From NCBI GenBank assembly GCA_019455325.1, contig JACFMQ010000011.1, positions 1 to 64,000 of the forward strand: a stretch of DNA of 64,000 bases, in the 5' to 3' direction. The notes under the pieces were generated by a model, which was given only the letters and a program-made list of their open reading frames with translations, was not told where the DNA came from and did no database searches. The translations under genes and the position numbers were made by a program. This stretch comes from Rhodocyclaceae bacterium (GTDB lineage Bacteria; Pseudomonadota; Gammaproteobacteria; Burkholderiales; Rhodocyclaceae). Positions 52,601-62,610 of the stretch are shown here, piece after piece (within the stretch, counting starts at the first letter, position 1; each line of letters begins with the position of its first letter).

Positions 52601-53597
52601 GCGACCATCGGCCACAGCCGGCGCTTGTTTCAACCCACGTCCCTCGAACCCGAGGGACGAAGCGCGGCAGATCGGCGGCGGTGATCGGCCGCACCGGTTT
52701 CAACCCACGTCCCTCGAACCCGAGGGACGAAGCGCCGATGCCGGCGGCGCTGGCAGTGGGTCGGCTGGAGTTTCAACCCACGTCCCTCGAACCCGAGGGA
52801 CGAAGCCTAATGGACATCAGATCATTCCTTTCACATTGACGTGTTTCAACCCACGTCCCTCGAACCCGAGGGACGAAGCCTTGATGCTTCCCTGCGCGAT
52901 CTTGCAGACGGTGGAGTTTCAACCCACGTCCCTCGAACCCGAGGGACGAAGCGCGTGCTGCTCGATGGCGCCACCGCCGTCGTCAAGTTTCAACCCACGT
53001 CCCTCGAACCCGAGGGACGAAGCTTCTCGTGGATCCACGACGACGTGCAGGGTGACGAGTTTCAACCCACGTCCCTCGAACCCGAGGGACGAAGCACGAG
53101 CCCGCCCGGCAGCACGGTCTCCGGTACGGTGACGTTTCAACCCACGTCCCTCGAACCCGAGGGACGAAGCCCCGGCTCGCTTGGGCAAAGGCCGCGCGAT
53201 GAACGTTTCAACCCACGTCCCTCGAACCCGAGGGACGAAGCCAGGCCGACCCGGTCGCCGCCATCGCCGCCAAGCTCGTTTCAACCCACGTCCCTCGAAC
53301 CCGAGGGACGAAGCGAAATCCAGGACACCGGCACATCCATCAGTTCCTGTTTCAACCCACGTCCCTCGAACCCGAGGGACGAAGCGCTGATCGACCGCGA
53401 GACGACTGCCGCCTACATAGTTTCAACCCACGTCCCTCGAACCCGAGGGACGAAGCACGCGGCGGGTGTCGTTGGCGCCCTTGCGGGCATGTTTCAACCC
53501 ACGTCCCTCGAACCCGAGGGACGAAGCACGGCGGCCGGTCGTCCGGATTTCTGCCGTCAAGTTTCAACCCACGTCCCTCGAACCCGAGGGACGAAGC
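43656..53597 (-). CRISPR. Type I-C CRISPR array, 139 repeats / 138 spacers
   Basis: A 37-bp repeat recurs every 70-75 bp; in plus orientation it begins GTTTCAACCCACG and ends CGAGGGACGAAGC. Spacers run from 33 to 38 nt. In crRNA orientation (minus strand) the repeat ends in GTTGAAAC and contains an 8-bp stem, GTCCCTCG/CGAGGGAC, with a 4-base loop. The rightmost repeat (53561-53597) abuts the leader. The leftmost (43656-43692) is degenerate in its first 15 bases, marking the old end. Counts were made by eye from each repeat start. Long apparent open frames across the array are repeat artefacts. Confidence 0.97.
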
Positions 53598-53778
53598 TCT
53601 TCATCTGCAACTACCGAATTCAACGCCATAAAAAACCTGCCTCGCGCGAACCCACAGTTGATGAGCGGTAAGAAATCTAATTTGAAGCATGTGCAGTTGG
53701 ATAACCGCAATAAAATCATTGCGCTGCAAACAGCGCGAACATCCCCACGAATTGCCGACCACTCCTGGTTCGCGCAGA
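53598..53778 (-). promoter_or_regulatory. CRISPR leader
   Basis: About 180 bp, comparatively AT-rich, between cas2 and the first repeat on the transcribed strand. No gene is visible. By position it should hold the array promoter and the integration signals for new spacers; exact elements were not assigned. Confidence 0.75.
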
Positions 53779-54069
53779 TCACAATACAAGCGGGGCATTG
53801 AAGTTAGTGGCGCGAAAGTGGCCGTGCTCGCGTACCTCGTAGCCTTTCAGCTCCGCGATCCGATAAAGGCGCAGATTGTCCTCTTCGACCTTGATCTCGT
53901 CGACCAGACGGCGCTCCAGCGATTCGAACTGCGCACGGTCGATTTGGCACTCGAATACTGACTTCTGTACGCGCTGGCCGATTCCCTCACAAATTTTCGC
54001 CACGCGCCGGAGACGTCTACGGCCTTCCCGTGTTTCAGTATTCACATCGTAGCAAACGATGACCAGCAT
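53779..54069 (-). CDS. cas2: CRISPR-associated endoribonuclease Cas2
   Basis: A ferredoxin-like Cas2 of 96 residues ([20 protein letters not shown], with the Asp in the first strand). It forms the adaptation complex with Cas1. It lies 4 bp after cas1 and next to the leader. Confidence 0.95.
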   Translation of the reverse strand: MLVIVCYDVNTETREGRRRLRRVAKICEGIGQRVQKSVFECQIDRAQFESLERRLVDEIKVEEDNLRLYRIAELKGYEVREHGHFRATNFNAPLVL

Positions 54070-54073
54070 TGAT

Positions 54074-55102
54074 CTACCTCAATAGATAAGGCAGGTACTC
54101 GGCAACGTCGCCGCGTAGCGTCCGTGCGAGCATCCGTGCCTGGATATGGGGCAGGAGGCCCAGCGGGACGGGTTCGGCGAGCAAGGGGTGAGAAAGATTC
54201 TCCTGTTTGCGTTCCTGATAGGCGACCAGAACGGTCTTGCGCGCATCTCCCTCCAGGAGAACGGCTCCTCCGTCGCGTTCGACGAAGTCGCCGAACGTGA
54301 TCTGCCCCCGGTTGACGAGCGACAGAGCCAAGCGATCGGCAAAAATGCGGAACTCCTCCATCAGGTCGAGCGCCAGCGCAGCCCGGCCTGGACGTACCAC
54401 ATGCAGGAAGCCGATCTGCGGATCGAGGCCGACCGTTTCCAGCGCGGAGCGGCAGTCGTTCATCAGCAGAGAATAGATGAACGAGAGCAGGGCATTGATT
54501 CGATCCCGCGGCGGGCGGCGGCTGCGGCCGCCCATGCGGAAATCGGCGCGCAGGTTGGTGCGTACCAGGCGGTTGAGGACGGCGAAATATTGCCGCGCTG
54601 CTTCACCCTCGATGCCTCGCAGAGTATCCATGTCCGCTGCCTCCGGCAGTGCGCGCAGGCTTGCCGCAAGATCGGCTGCGCCGCGCGCCAGTGCGTTGGC
54701 GTCCTCCTCGTTTTTCGCCTCTCGCGAACCGCGTAACAGAATCTGCCGGCAATTCCGGATTTTCCCCGCGATACAGTTGCGCGCCACGCCGAGCGCGAAC
54801 ACAGCCTCTCCGGCGAGCCGATGTTGGGCCTGCCGCAGAAGCACGTTGCCGGCAACGGCGCCTTCCAGCCGCGCCTTGAAACGGCCGTTGGCGTCGAGCA
54901 GCACCAAGCCGATCCCATCGTCCGCCAGGCGATGCATCAGAGGAACCGAGACGGAGACATGGCCGAAGCACGTGACCGTGTTCAGGTGGTGGAGCGGCAC
55001 GCGCAGCCTGGTTTCCCGCGCCACTTCGACGCGCAGGGTGTTGTTGTCGAGGCATAGATGACTGTCGGGCGTCGTCACATAAAGCGTGTTCAGGAGTTGC
55101 AT
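54074..55102 (-). CDS. cas1: CRISPR-associated integrase Cas1 (type I-C)
   Basis: The protein has 342 residues. The metal-binding residues appear in [11 protein letters not shown] (Glu), [10 protein letters not shown] (His) and DLMEEFR (acid). It integrates spacers at the leader-proximal repeat. One base separates it from cas4. Confidence 0.95.
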   Translation of the reverse strand: MQLLNTLYVTTPDSHLCLDNNTLRVEVARETRLRVPLHHLNTVTCFGHVSVSVPLMHRLADDGIGLVLLDANGRFKARLEGAVAGNVLLRQAQHRLAGEAVFALGVARNCIAGKIRNCRQILLRGSREAKNEEDANALARGAADLAASLRALPEAADMDTLRGIEGEAARQYFAVLNRLVRTNLRADFRMGGRSRRPPRDRINALLSFIYSLLMNDCRSALETVGLDPQIGFLHVVRPGRAALALDLMEEFRIFADRLALSLVNRGQITFGDFVERDGGAVLLEGDARKTVLVAYQERKQENLSHPLLAEPVPLGLLPHIQARMLARTLRGDVAEYLPYLLR

Positions 55103-55103
55103 G

Positions 55104-55742
55104 TCAGATCTCCGGGTCGAACAACGATGACAAGGTCCGGGTGCGAGTAGCGTCAGCCGAAAGCGCTTCCGGTTGGCACAGGTCGCGCAACGAGCAGGCC
55201 CGGCAACGCTCGTCGTTGAGCGGCGGCGGCATGGTGCTGCCAGCGAGCGAGGTACGAACGGCGGCGACGGTTTCCTCGACGCTTTGTCGCAGCGCTCCGT
55301 CGATGGAGACGATGCGCCGTCGTCGCGATGAGGCGTAGTACAGGGCGCCCTCCGCTATCGGTCGGCCGAACATTTCTTCCAGGCATATCGCCTGTGCTGC
55401 CAACTGGACGTCGTCGCAGGCCGCGATGTCGGCGCGCTTGTGCCGCGAACCGTGTTTGTATTCCACCGGATAGGGCGTTCCGTCGGTCAGGAACTCGACG
55501 ACGTCGGCTTTGCCGACGAGCCCAAGGCGGTCGCAGAAGAGCGGAAGTGCGCGCTCCACGCGCAGGCCGTCGCGCGTTTCGAAGCCGGGATCGTCCACCC
55601 GCTTGTGCAGGGCTTGGCCGCGCTGGGTGTAAAGGTTGTCCTCGAATACCTGCTCGACGTGGATCAGAGCACACTGGCGCGGGCAGTAGCGCCAGTGCTG
55701 CAGGGCGGAAAGGGCAATTGGATCAACAGGTTCATCGTTCAT
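55104..55742 (-). CDS. cas4: CRISPR-associated exonuclease Cas4
   Basis: The protein has 212 residues. Fe-S cysteines are in YCPRQC near the N-terminus and CRACSLRDLC near the C-terminus. The nuclease core has VGKADVVEF and YPVEYKHG. Cas4 trims prespacers and enforces PAM choice and orientation in I-C systems. ATG 55742 starts the conserved part; the frame is open upstream into the toxin-antitoxin remnant. Confidence 0.93.
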   Translation of the reverse strand: MNDEPVDPIALSALQHWRYCPRQCALIHVEQVFEDNLYTQRGQALHKRVDDPGFETRDGLRVERALPLFCDRLGLVGKADVVEFLTDGTPYPVEYKHGSRHKRADIAACDDVQLAAQAICLEEMFGRPIAEGALYYASSRRRRIVSIDGALRQSVEETVAAVRTSLAGSTMPPPLNDERCRACSLRDLCQPEALSADATRTRTLSSLFDPEI

Positions 55743-55802
55743 GATGCGAACAATCTGGAAGATTCTGACTACAATCCGAGATCCTCCACGAAGGAGGGGG
55801 TC

Positions 55803-56010
55803 ATGATGCCGCTCACCTACCAGCAAGTCACCAATGCCGCCATGCAGCTCAGCCCGAATGAGCGCGTCGTCCTTGCGGAAAGGCTCTGGGTCAGCGTCGA
55901 GACGTCCGAGCCATCGTGCAGCGGCCTGGGACGAAGAGATCGCCTGCCGCGTCGTGCAACTGATGCCGGCGAGGTGAAACAGCGTCTGCCGAAAAAGCTA
56001 TCGCCGAACT
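55803..56010 (+). pseudogene. Frameshifted antitoxin remnant (Unstab_antitox/PF09720 type)
   Basis: A good ribosome-binding site (AAGGAGGGGG) and ATG lead into LTYQQVTNAAMQLSPNERVV and LAERLWVSVE, the start of a small RelB-like antitoxin. The middle (AAAWDEEIACRVVQL) is in the +1 frame from about 55920, and the end (DAGEVKQRLP) is back in the first frame from 55962. Two compensating frameshifts therefore scramble about 20 residues. It lies antisense to the cas operon. Confidence 0.65.
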
Positions 56011-56154
56011 GTGTATCCGGCAGCCAGGCGGGAACTTCGGCGGACTTTCGAGTGGTATCTCCAGGAAACCGGTCCACGTATCGCTGCTCGTCGCCATCGC
56101 CCGCCACAGCCGCCGCCCGGAACATTGGGCGAGCAGGCCGTGGCGGTGCAGAGG
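56011..56154 (+). pseudogene. Truncated ParE/RelE-like toxin remnant
   Basis: YPAARRELRRTFEWYLQETG resembles the first helices of ParE toxins, and VAIARHSRRPEHWASR in another frame resembles their last strand. The intervening 35-40 residues are missing. It directly follows the antitoxin remnant and abuts the end of cas7. Confidence 0.6.
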
Positions 56155-57036
56155 TTACACCCGCTCGATCAGCGTCACCCCGGCCGGCAGGCTGGCCTCG
56201 TCGATGCTGACGTCGTAGTCGGTGAAGCTGCGCGGCACGTCGATGCCTGTCTTACGTGCGATCTTGATGCGGTCGAACAGTGCATGTGCGTGAGCGTTGC
56301 CCAGTTCTGAATCGTGCTTGAAGACGTACAGTCCGCGCGTCGCCATTTCGCCGCGCGCCGCCGACCGATCATGCTCGAACATGTGCTCCAGTGCCTGCCA
56401 GAGCAGCTCCAGGTCGTCCTCGCCAAAGCCGGTCTGCTTGGCGAGGAAGGAAGAAACGAAGCCGTGGGCGACATAGACGCCGTAAGGCACCGTGTGCTTG
56501 CGGCCCATGGTGCGGTTGTCGCCCTGTTGCTTCTCGGCTTCGGCTTCCGTCGCTACCGCCATGCGAGTGATCGAATGCTCCTGGGCGATGATCGGATCGA
56601 CGGAGCGGGCAAAGGTCAGTTGTACCGGGCCGCGCACCTGGCCGCAGTTCACGCCGGTGGACATCACCGCGCCGAAAGTGCGGACGTCGTAGAAATTGGC
56701 GCACATCCATTGCCGTGCCTTGTCGACGGTATCGCCGCTGCCCTTGCGCTTCTTGTCTCCCTTGAGCTCCTCTTCGGCGCCGACGGCGATGTAGGCTTTT
56801 TCGTGGGTCTGGTTGAGGACCGCCTTTTCCTTCACGTAGATGTCGAAGGGCGGCGTTTCGCCTTTCACCAGCCCGACGAAGTTGCGCACCTTGCGCTTCA
56901 GCGAAACGTCGGTCACCAGTCCGTGGCCGGATTCGGCGTCGAGGCGTGGCAGATTGCCGGCGTCCGGGTCGCCGTTGGGGTTGCCGTCGCGTACCTCGAA
57001 GACGAGAGCGAAGTCGTAGCGGTTGGAAAGGTTCAT
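56155..57036 (-). CDS. cas7: Cascade backbone subunit Cas7 (Csd2, type I-C)
   Basis: The protein has 293 residues. [28 protein letters not shown] and [20 protein letters not shown] are typical of I-C Cas7. It coats the crRNA spacer. It overlaps cas8c by 4 bp. A 412-bp gap containing the toxin-antitoxin remnant separates it from cas4. Confidence 0.95.
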   Translation of the reverse strand: MNLSNRYDFALVFEVRDGNPNGDPDAGNLPRLDAESGHGLVTDVSLKRKVRNFVGLVKGETPPFDIYVKEKAVLNQTHEKAYIAVGAEEELKGDKKRKGSGDTVDKARQWMCANFYDVRTFGAVMSTGVNCGQVRGPVQLTFARSVDPIIAQEHSITRMAVATEAEAEKQQGDNRTMGRKHTVPYGVYVAHGFVSSFLAKQTGFGEDDLELLWQALEHMFEHDRSAARGEMATRGLYVFKHDSELGNAHAHALFDRIKIARKTGIDVPRSFTDYDVSIDEASLPAGVTLIERV

Positions 57037-58778
57037 TTGGATTCTCCCTGGGTGGATTCGTCGGACTGGGTGGATTTGCTGAAGAAGTCCTGGCGCTGGT
57101 GGTAGTAGCCGAGTGCGAAGCGTCCTTGCTCCTGCAGACTCAGATGCTTCGGAAAATCGTTCAGGCCGCCCATGATCTCGCCGAGCAGACGTTCGAAATT
57201 GATGACGCGTCCGCGATTGGCAAGCTTGGCCAAGTGGTGGTTCTTCAAACGCAACAGCGTGGTGAAGACCGCCACCGGCGTGCTGGAAGCGGCGCCGTAA
57301 TAGCGCTCGCGAATGGTCGCGTTGAGACCGGGGCTGGCTTCTTCCTGGATTTTCTCCAGGGCCGCGAACAGGCGCCCCAGCCGGTAAGCCGGGCTGTCGT
57401 TCTCAAGGTCGAGCATGGGCAACAACTCCTTTTCGAGAGATGAATCGGATTGAAACTGGCGAAGCCGATTGAGGTTGGCCTTGATGGCGGCCGCCCGCAG
57501 ATAGGTGACGTTCTGTTCGGCACGGCAGCGCAGCACCGCTGCGTTGAGCCAGGTCGCCGGGAAAGGCCCGCCGGATAGAATCGCCCGCATGATGTCGCCG
57601 CCCAGGTTGGGCGGAATATTGTCGGCCTTGCCCTGCTGGGCGCAGGCAGCGAGCAGGCGGAACAGGCTCGGGTATTCCGGGTCCCTGGCGCTGCGCACGA
57701 CTTTCAGATCGTCGAACCATTGCCGTACCCTCCGGGCGATTTCGTGCAGCGGTGCGGCATGCCAGAAGCGGACGGAAACCCGCGCCGCGTTGGGGGCGAG
57801 CCCGAGCACGTAGAAGCGGTTTTCGCCGCGGCCGCCGTCGAACTGCCCCGACTGCACCGCATTCAGCATGCTGCGCACTAATTCGGTTCGGGCATCGGGA
57901 TCGTCCTGTTCGCCGAAGATTGCGGCAAAGGCGGACTCTGCCTCGATGTCTTCCTTCTGCGTCCAGAACACCGTCGAAGCGTCGCTGACCTGGAAACGCT
58001 GGCGTGAATTGCGGTCGAGCAGGTGGTTGAGCGCGGTGGTGTAGGCGAAAGCGGCAAACGGGCTGACCGGCGCGTTGTCACCCTGTTCCTTGTTGAAGGA
58101 GGTAAAGGCATCCAGGTTGAACGAGACCAGCGTCGCCCCCGAGCTCTGCGCGCCCCAAACGCCCTTGATCGCCGTATGCAGACGTTCGGCCGCCACCTGC
58201 TGGCCGGTGATCAGACACACGGATGCACCGCCGGCTTCGTCGTCGCTCATGCAACCGGCGACGACGGCAGACCGCTGGCAGATCAGATCGCCGTCGTTGT
58301 GCAAACGGAAGGTCAATACCGGGTTGCTTTCCAGGATTTCCGGCCAGGCCGGATCGTCGGACAGCGCGGTCGGCCCGTAATCGGCATAGAAACCCTCCAG
58401 CGCCTGGATGCCCTCATCCCGGCGCGACGCTTCCGGCAGTTCGGCGATACGCCGGCGGAAGGCCGCATGCTGCTCGGCGACCCGTTCCGGCTTGCCTCGC
58501 GTATCGACGCCGAGCACGTATTCGGCGGTATCCCACAGCAGGTTGGCCGCGACGCCCGAAGAGCGCTTGATGCCCTTGGGTACAAGATAGCGCCGTGCCG
58601 TCTTTCTTTTGCCGTCGCCCTGACGCGTATCGACGATGCCCAAAGGCCGGCCTTCCGCGTCCAGTTCGACGATGAAGGGAATTTCCTTGTCCTCCAGCCC
58701 GAAGGCCGGCAAGCGCCGTGTCGGGTCGGGGTCGAGGGTCTTGCGCTGATAGTAGTCGTGAAGGGCCTGGAGAATCAT
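57033..58778 (-). CDS. cas8c: Cascade large subunit Cas8c (Csd1)
   Basis: A protein of 581 residues starting [13 protein letters not shown], the usual Csd1 beginning. Later signatures are [26 protein letters not shown] and [18 protein letters not shown]. It recognises the PAM and recruits Cas3; in I-C an internal start also yields a small subunit (Cas11c), a likely but unproven possibility here. Confidence 0.94.
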   Translation of the reverse strand: MILQALHDYYQRKTLDPDPTRRLPAFGLEDKEIPFIVELDAEGRPLGIVDTRQGDGKRKTARRYLVPKGIKRSSGVAANLLWDTAEYVLGVDTRGKPERVAEQHAAFRRRIAELPEASRRDEGIQALEGFYADYGPTALSDDPAWPEILESNPVLTFRLHNDGDLICQRSAVVAGCMSDDEAGGASVCLITGQQVAAERLHTAIKGVWGAQSSGATLVSFNLDAFTSFNKEQGDNAPVSPFAAFAYTTALNHLLDRNSRQRFQVSDASTVFWTQKEDIEAESAFAAIFGEQDDPDARTELVRSMLNAVQSGQFDGGRGENRFYVLGLAPNAARVSVRFWHAAPLHEIARRVRQWFDDLKVVRSARDPEYPSLFRLLAACAQQGKADNIPPNLGGDIMRAILSGGPFPATWLNAAVLRCRAEQNVTYLRAAAIKANLNRLRQFQSDSSLEKELLPMLDLENDSPAYRLGRLFAALEKIQEEASPGLNATIRERYYGAASSTPVAVFTTLLRLKNHHLAKLANRGRVINFERLLGEIMGGLNDFPKHLSLQEQGRFALGYYHQRQDFFSKSTQSDESTQGESK

Positions 58779-59428
58779 CCCGCCACCTGTGCTTTCGTCA
58801 GATCGATGACTCCGCGTTGCATGTCGGCGCGGAAAAATCGCGGTTTGGGATCGTCGACCGCAGAAAAATCGAGGTCGTAGAGCATCCAGCCCAGATCGCG
58901 GGTTTCGTCGAGGGCCGGCGTTTCCGTTGCCGGGTCGTCGACCAGCCGGAAGCGGGCGGCGAATTCGCGGCAGCCCAGATAGGGCTGATTGACGCATTGC
59001 CCTTTCTCGGCCCGGCGCTGGAACATTTCACGATACTTGGCCGGGTTGCCGCGGGCGTCGTCGCCGGCCGCGACCAGATCGGCGTGGATGCGATAGGCCA
59101 CGTCGCGCAGGAACAGGCCGGCTCGCTGCTGGCGATCCTCTTCCACGTACAGGGCCAGATTGCCCTTGCCGGCTCCCATGGCCGCCTGGGCGTTGCGCAC
59201 CGACACCTTGGAAGCCACTTCGTTGCGCCGCACGCTGATCCAGCGGATCGGCCTCAGTACCTCGATGCGCTTCACTTCCCAGCGGATCGCCGGCTTCCAC
59301 AGGATGGCCTCGAACACCGACCGTGCCGCCGAGGGCGTCATGACATCGTAGGACACCCGCTCGACCTTCATTTCTGGTCTGGTGAAGCAGGCGAAGCTGC
59401 CCGAAACTTCAAGGCAAAAACTCGTCAT
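58775..59428 (-). CDS. cas5: Cas5c (Cas5d) crRNA-processing subunit
   Basis: The protein has 217 residues: FCLEVSGSFACFTRPEMKVE, SYDVMTPSAARSVFEAILWKP and a GLFLRDVAYRIHADL block. In type I-C, Cas5 replaces Cas6 and cleaves the repeat at the base of its hairpin, which fits the stem seen in this repeat. It overlaps cas8c by 4 bp. Confidence 0.94.
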   Translation of the reverse strand: MTSFCLEVSGSFACFTRPEMKVERVSYDVMTPSAARSVFEAILWKPAIRWEVKRIEVLRPIRWISVRRNEVASKVSVRNAQAAMGAGKGNLALYVEEDRQQRAGLFLRDVAYRIHADLVAAGDDARGNPAKYREMFQRRAEKGQCVNQPYLGCREFAARFRLVDDPATETPALDETRDLGWMLYDLDFSAVDDPKPRFFRADMQRGVIDLTKAQVAG

Positions 59429-59476
59429 CGTTTTTCCTCTCCTTTCGCGTTTCAATCATCGTTGCTGCTGTTTGCC

Positions 59477-61855
59477 TCACAGCACGAAACTCCCAGGGTC
59501 GCCCGGCGCTCCGTCGGCATTGATGCCGAGCACCTTGTCGTAGAGCAGATCGTTCCCAGCCGACTGCACGTACAGCCCCGGCAGGTCTCCTGCCAGCGGT
59601 TCGACATCGCCCTGCTCGAGCAGGCGTTGCAGGTCGTTCCGGTAGATGGTCACGCCGTAGCGCTGCAGCTTGTGCAGCAGCCAGCGTTCCGGGCCGTTCC
59701 TTCTCAGAGTGTGCAGCCACATGTCGATTACTTCGTCGTGCTCGTCGCGTCGGTAGCGGACGAAAATCGTGGCGCCCTCCTGCTCGTCGATCAGGCGGAA
59801 TTTTTCGGCGGCGGTACGAAAAGCGACGTCGGCCTCTTTCCCCGCACGCAGCAGCCCACAGATACCCTTTTCATCCAGACGGGCATCGCCGTACAACCTG
59901 CGGAAATACTCGGCGAAGCGTTCGACGCCCATCGGGTCGGCGCCGCCCGGCAATCCGGCCCAGACGATCCGGGTCGCCTGCTCGGCCATGCGCAGCAGTC
60001 CTGGCGGCGGTGCTTTCGGCGGAACGAATACGTGGACCTCGCCATGCGCCAGCCGTCCCTCGCGATTGCAGCGGCCGGCGGCCTGGGCGATGGAATCCAG
60101 TCCGGCCAGCGCCCGATAGACCACGGGGAAATCGATGTCGACGCCGGCTTCGACCAATTGGGTGCTGACGACTCGGATCGGTGCCGCGGCCCGGCCGAGG
60201 GCCAGGGCCTCCCGTCGTGCCAGCAGGGCGCCCTTGATCGCGGCAATCGTGTCGCTGCGGTGCTGGGCGCACATCAGGCCGGAGAGATGCCACAGTCCGT
60301 CGCGGCTTTCCATCTTCATCCGGGCGTATAGCTCGCGGGCGTCGGCGCGGCGGCCGACGATGGCCAGCACGGCATCGTGCGCGGCGATCTCGGGCGCCAG
60401 GTCGTCCCAGGAGCGCGGCGTTTTCAGATCGGCCGGGAGGTGGATGCGTACCCGTTCCAGGTCGGCGTAAAGGCCGGGCACGTCATCGACGATTTCGCAC
60501 ACCTCGCCGGCGGCGAAGCCACGCAGCGCCCGGGCCTGATCGAAACTGCTGCGGCTTTTCAGTGCCGGCTGGGTGGCGGTGCACAGCACCAGGGTGACGC
60601 CGTAGTCCTTGACGAGCAGGCGCAGCACGTCGACCACTGGTTGCAAATAAGCGACCGGCAGCAGTTGCGCCTCGTCGAGGACGATGACGCTGCCGACCAG
60701 GTTGTGCAGCTTGCGACAGCGCGAGGTACGGCTGGCGAACAGGCTTTCCAGCAACTGCACGTTGGTGGTGACGACCAGCGGCGCGTCCCAGTTCTCGCAG
60801 GCCAGCCGGGAACGAGCGGTCTCCTGCGTTTCGTCGGCATCGACGTTGCTGTGATGTTCGATGACGTTATCTTCGCCGAAGATGCCCCGGAAGATGCCTG
60901 CCGTCTGTTCGATGATGCTGGTGTAGGGAATGGCGTAGACGACCCGGCGCTTGCCGTGGAGGGCCGCATGGCGCAGCGCGAAGGCGAGGCTCGACAGCGT
61001 CTTGCCGCCGCCGGTCGGCACCGTCAGGCTGAACACGCCGGGCGGCAGTTCGGCTTTTGCAAGACAGGCGCGCAAGACCTCGGTCCGTTTGCGATTGACC
61101 TTGCCGTCGGCTTCGCCGCGGGCGGCGACATCCTTCGCCATGTCGCTCAACCGTACGTCCAGCAAAGCTTCCATGTCCTCCAGGCGCATGAAACCCTGTC
61201 TCGTTTCGGTCTTGCCCGGCGACATGAAGGCTTCGGTATCGAGAAAGTCGGCGTCGACCAGACAGGAGAACAGCATGCGGACCCACAGCGCGAAGCGGCC
61301 GGGAATCTCGTTATCACGGCAGCGCATCAGGTCGGCGATGTCGGGCAGCGGCGCTGCGGGTTTCAGGATGGCTGATGGAATATCCGCCGCCAGCGTGGTG
61401 CTCAGCTCCCGCTGCGTGTCGCTTCGGGCAAAGCGATTGTTCAGGCTGGCGTTGTCGCCCAGCCAGTCGGCAAGGCCGGCGTGATGGCCGGCGATCAGAT
61501 AAGAAAGGACGCGGGCGACGACCGGGCCGGAACGTTTGTCCACTTCGGCCAGATACTGCTGTGCCCAGAGGGCGCCGGCCGCCGAGTGGGTTTTTTCAGG
61601 GTCGGATATCCGCCCTTCGATATGGGCGTCGGGATCGCCACATTGCCGGATGTAGCGCTGGAAGCCTTCGCGGAACTTGCCCAGGTCGTGCCAGAGGCCG
61701 GCCAGGGCCGCCCATGGTCCGGCACCGAATTCGGTGGCGAATTCGGCAGCCAGTGCGGATACTTTCTGGAGGTGCTCGTTCAGGCCGTGCCACTGCAAGC
61801 CCCCGCCTTCATGCCTTACATGAGCGACCCATCCCGGGTCGTCGCCGTTTCTCAC
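59477..61855 (-). CDS. cas3: CRISPR helicase-nuclease Cas3 with HD domain
   Basis: The protein has 792 residues. The HD nuclease (about 20-210) has LWHDLGKF and AGHHAG. The SF2 helicase has TVPTGGGKTLSSL, VLDEAQLLP and STQLVEAGVDIDFP, then QAAGRCNREG. It degrades target DNA after Cascade binding. The GTG start at 61855 is supported by GGGGGAGG just upstream. It is the first gene of the cas operon. The 243 bp upstream hold no gene and no clear promoter. Confidence 0.95.
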   Translation of the reverse strand: MRNGDDPGWVAHVRHEGGGLQWHGLNEHLQKVSALAAEFATEFGAGPWAALAGLWHDLGKFREGFQRYIRQCGDPDAHIEGRISDPEKTHSAAGALWAQQYLAEVDKRSGPVVARVLSYLIAGHHAGLADWLGDNASLNNRFARSDTQRELSTTLAADIPSAILKPAAPLPDIADLMRCRDNEIPGRFALWVRMLFSCLVDADFLDTEAFMSPGKTETRQGFMRLEDMEALLDVRLSDMAKDVAARGEADGKVNRKRTEVLRACLAKAELPPGVFSLTVPTGGGKTLSSLAFALRHAALHGKRRVVYAIPYTSIIEQTAGIFRGIFGEDNVIEHHSNVDADETQETARSRLACENWDAPLVVTTNVQLLESLFASRTSRCRKLHNLVGSVIVLDEAQLLPVAYLQPVVDVLRLLVKDYGVTLVLCTATQPALKSRSSFDQARALRGFAAGEVCEIVDDVPGLYADLERVRIHLPADLKTPRSWDDLAPEIAAHDAVLAIVGRRADARELYARMKMESRDGLWHLSGLMCAQHRSDTIAAIKGALLARREALALGRAAAPIRVVSTQLVEAGVDIDFPVVYRALAGLDSIAQAAGRCNREGRLAHGEVHVFVPPKAPPPGLLRMAEQATRIVWAGLPGGADPMGVERFAEYFRRLYGDARLDEKGICGLLRAGKEADVAFRTAAEKFRLIDEQEGATIFVRYRRDEHDEVIDMWLHTLRRNGPERWLLHKLQRYGVTIYRNDLQRLLEQGDVEPLAGDLPGLYVQSAGNDLLYDKVLGINADGAPGDPGSFVL

Positions 61856-62098
61856 ACCACCTCCCCCTCAGGCCATCGCGTACGATCAGCTCGGGATCGT
61901 TGTGGCCGGATATGCGCAACTGATTTGCTGTCATCATAACCGCCGACAAGATATCAGGCCAGCCGACGAGAGGTATTACGGGGCGATGAGGAAAGTCTTT
62001 TGCTCGGATGGCAGATGGAGGGCGCCACCCTCGGAAGAGGACGGCAAAGATGGGGCGTACCTGATGGCGTCGTCGTTGGGGGCGGGGCCGTTACCGGC

Positions 62099-62527
62099 TC
62101 AATGCCGCGCGAACACCTTCGCCCCGCCGCTCTTCTCGACCAGCAGCACGTCGTAGGGCTCCTTCTTCGCGCTCTCCATGCCCGGCGAGCCGCCCGGCAT
62201 GCCGGGCGCGGCGAGGCCGACGGCCTTCGGCTTCTCGCGCAGCAGGCGCTTGACGTCGTCGGCCGGCACGTGGCCTTCGATCACGTAGTTGCCGATCTTC
62301 GCCGTGTGGCACGAACCGTAGCGCTCGGGCATGCCGAGCCTGGCGCGCGTGCCGGGAACGTCGTCGACGTTGATCGCCTTCACGCGGAAGCCGTGGTCGG
62401 CCATGTGCTTCGCCCATTCGGTGCAGCAGCCGCAGTAGGGGCTCTTGTAGACCTCGACCTCGGGCAGGTCGGCGGCGGCAACGCCGAAGGCGGCGGCGGC
62501 GAGCAGGGCGGCGGTCAGTGCTTTCAT
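62099..62527 (-). CDS. DUF411 periplasmic metal-binding protein
   Basis: The protein has 142 residues. It has a Sec signal (MKALTAALLAAAAFGVAAA) and a DUF411 domain with YKSPYCGCC and SCHTAKIGNYVIEGHVPA. Such proteins accompany Cu/Ag or Zn efflux systems, and the CusA-type gene lies directly upstream on the same strand. The frame is open further upstream, but the signal fixes the start. Confidence 0.9.
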   Translation of the reverse strand: MKALTAALLAAAAFGVAAADLPEVEVYKSPYCGCCTEWAKHMADHGFRVKAINVDDVPGTRARLGMPERYGSCHTAKIGNYVIEGHVPADDVKRLLREKPKAVGLAAPGMPGGSPGMESAKKEPYDVLLVEKSGGAKVFARH

Positions 62528-62610
62528 CGGTGTTCTCCGTGTGTTTTCTCGCGCGGAAAGCGCGGCGTCTTCGTGGTCGAGCGGCGTCAGTTTAGCCGAA
62601 GCGTCGGCCC

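Noticed and set aside
43605-53801. Many long open frames on both strands with repeating FNPRPSNPRDEA- or VPRVRGTWVET-like peptides
   Set aside because: They are translations of the CRISPR repeat in different frames, not genes.
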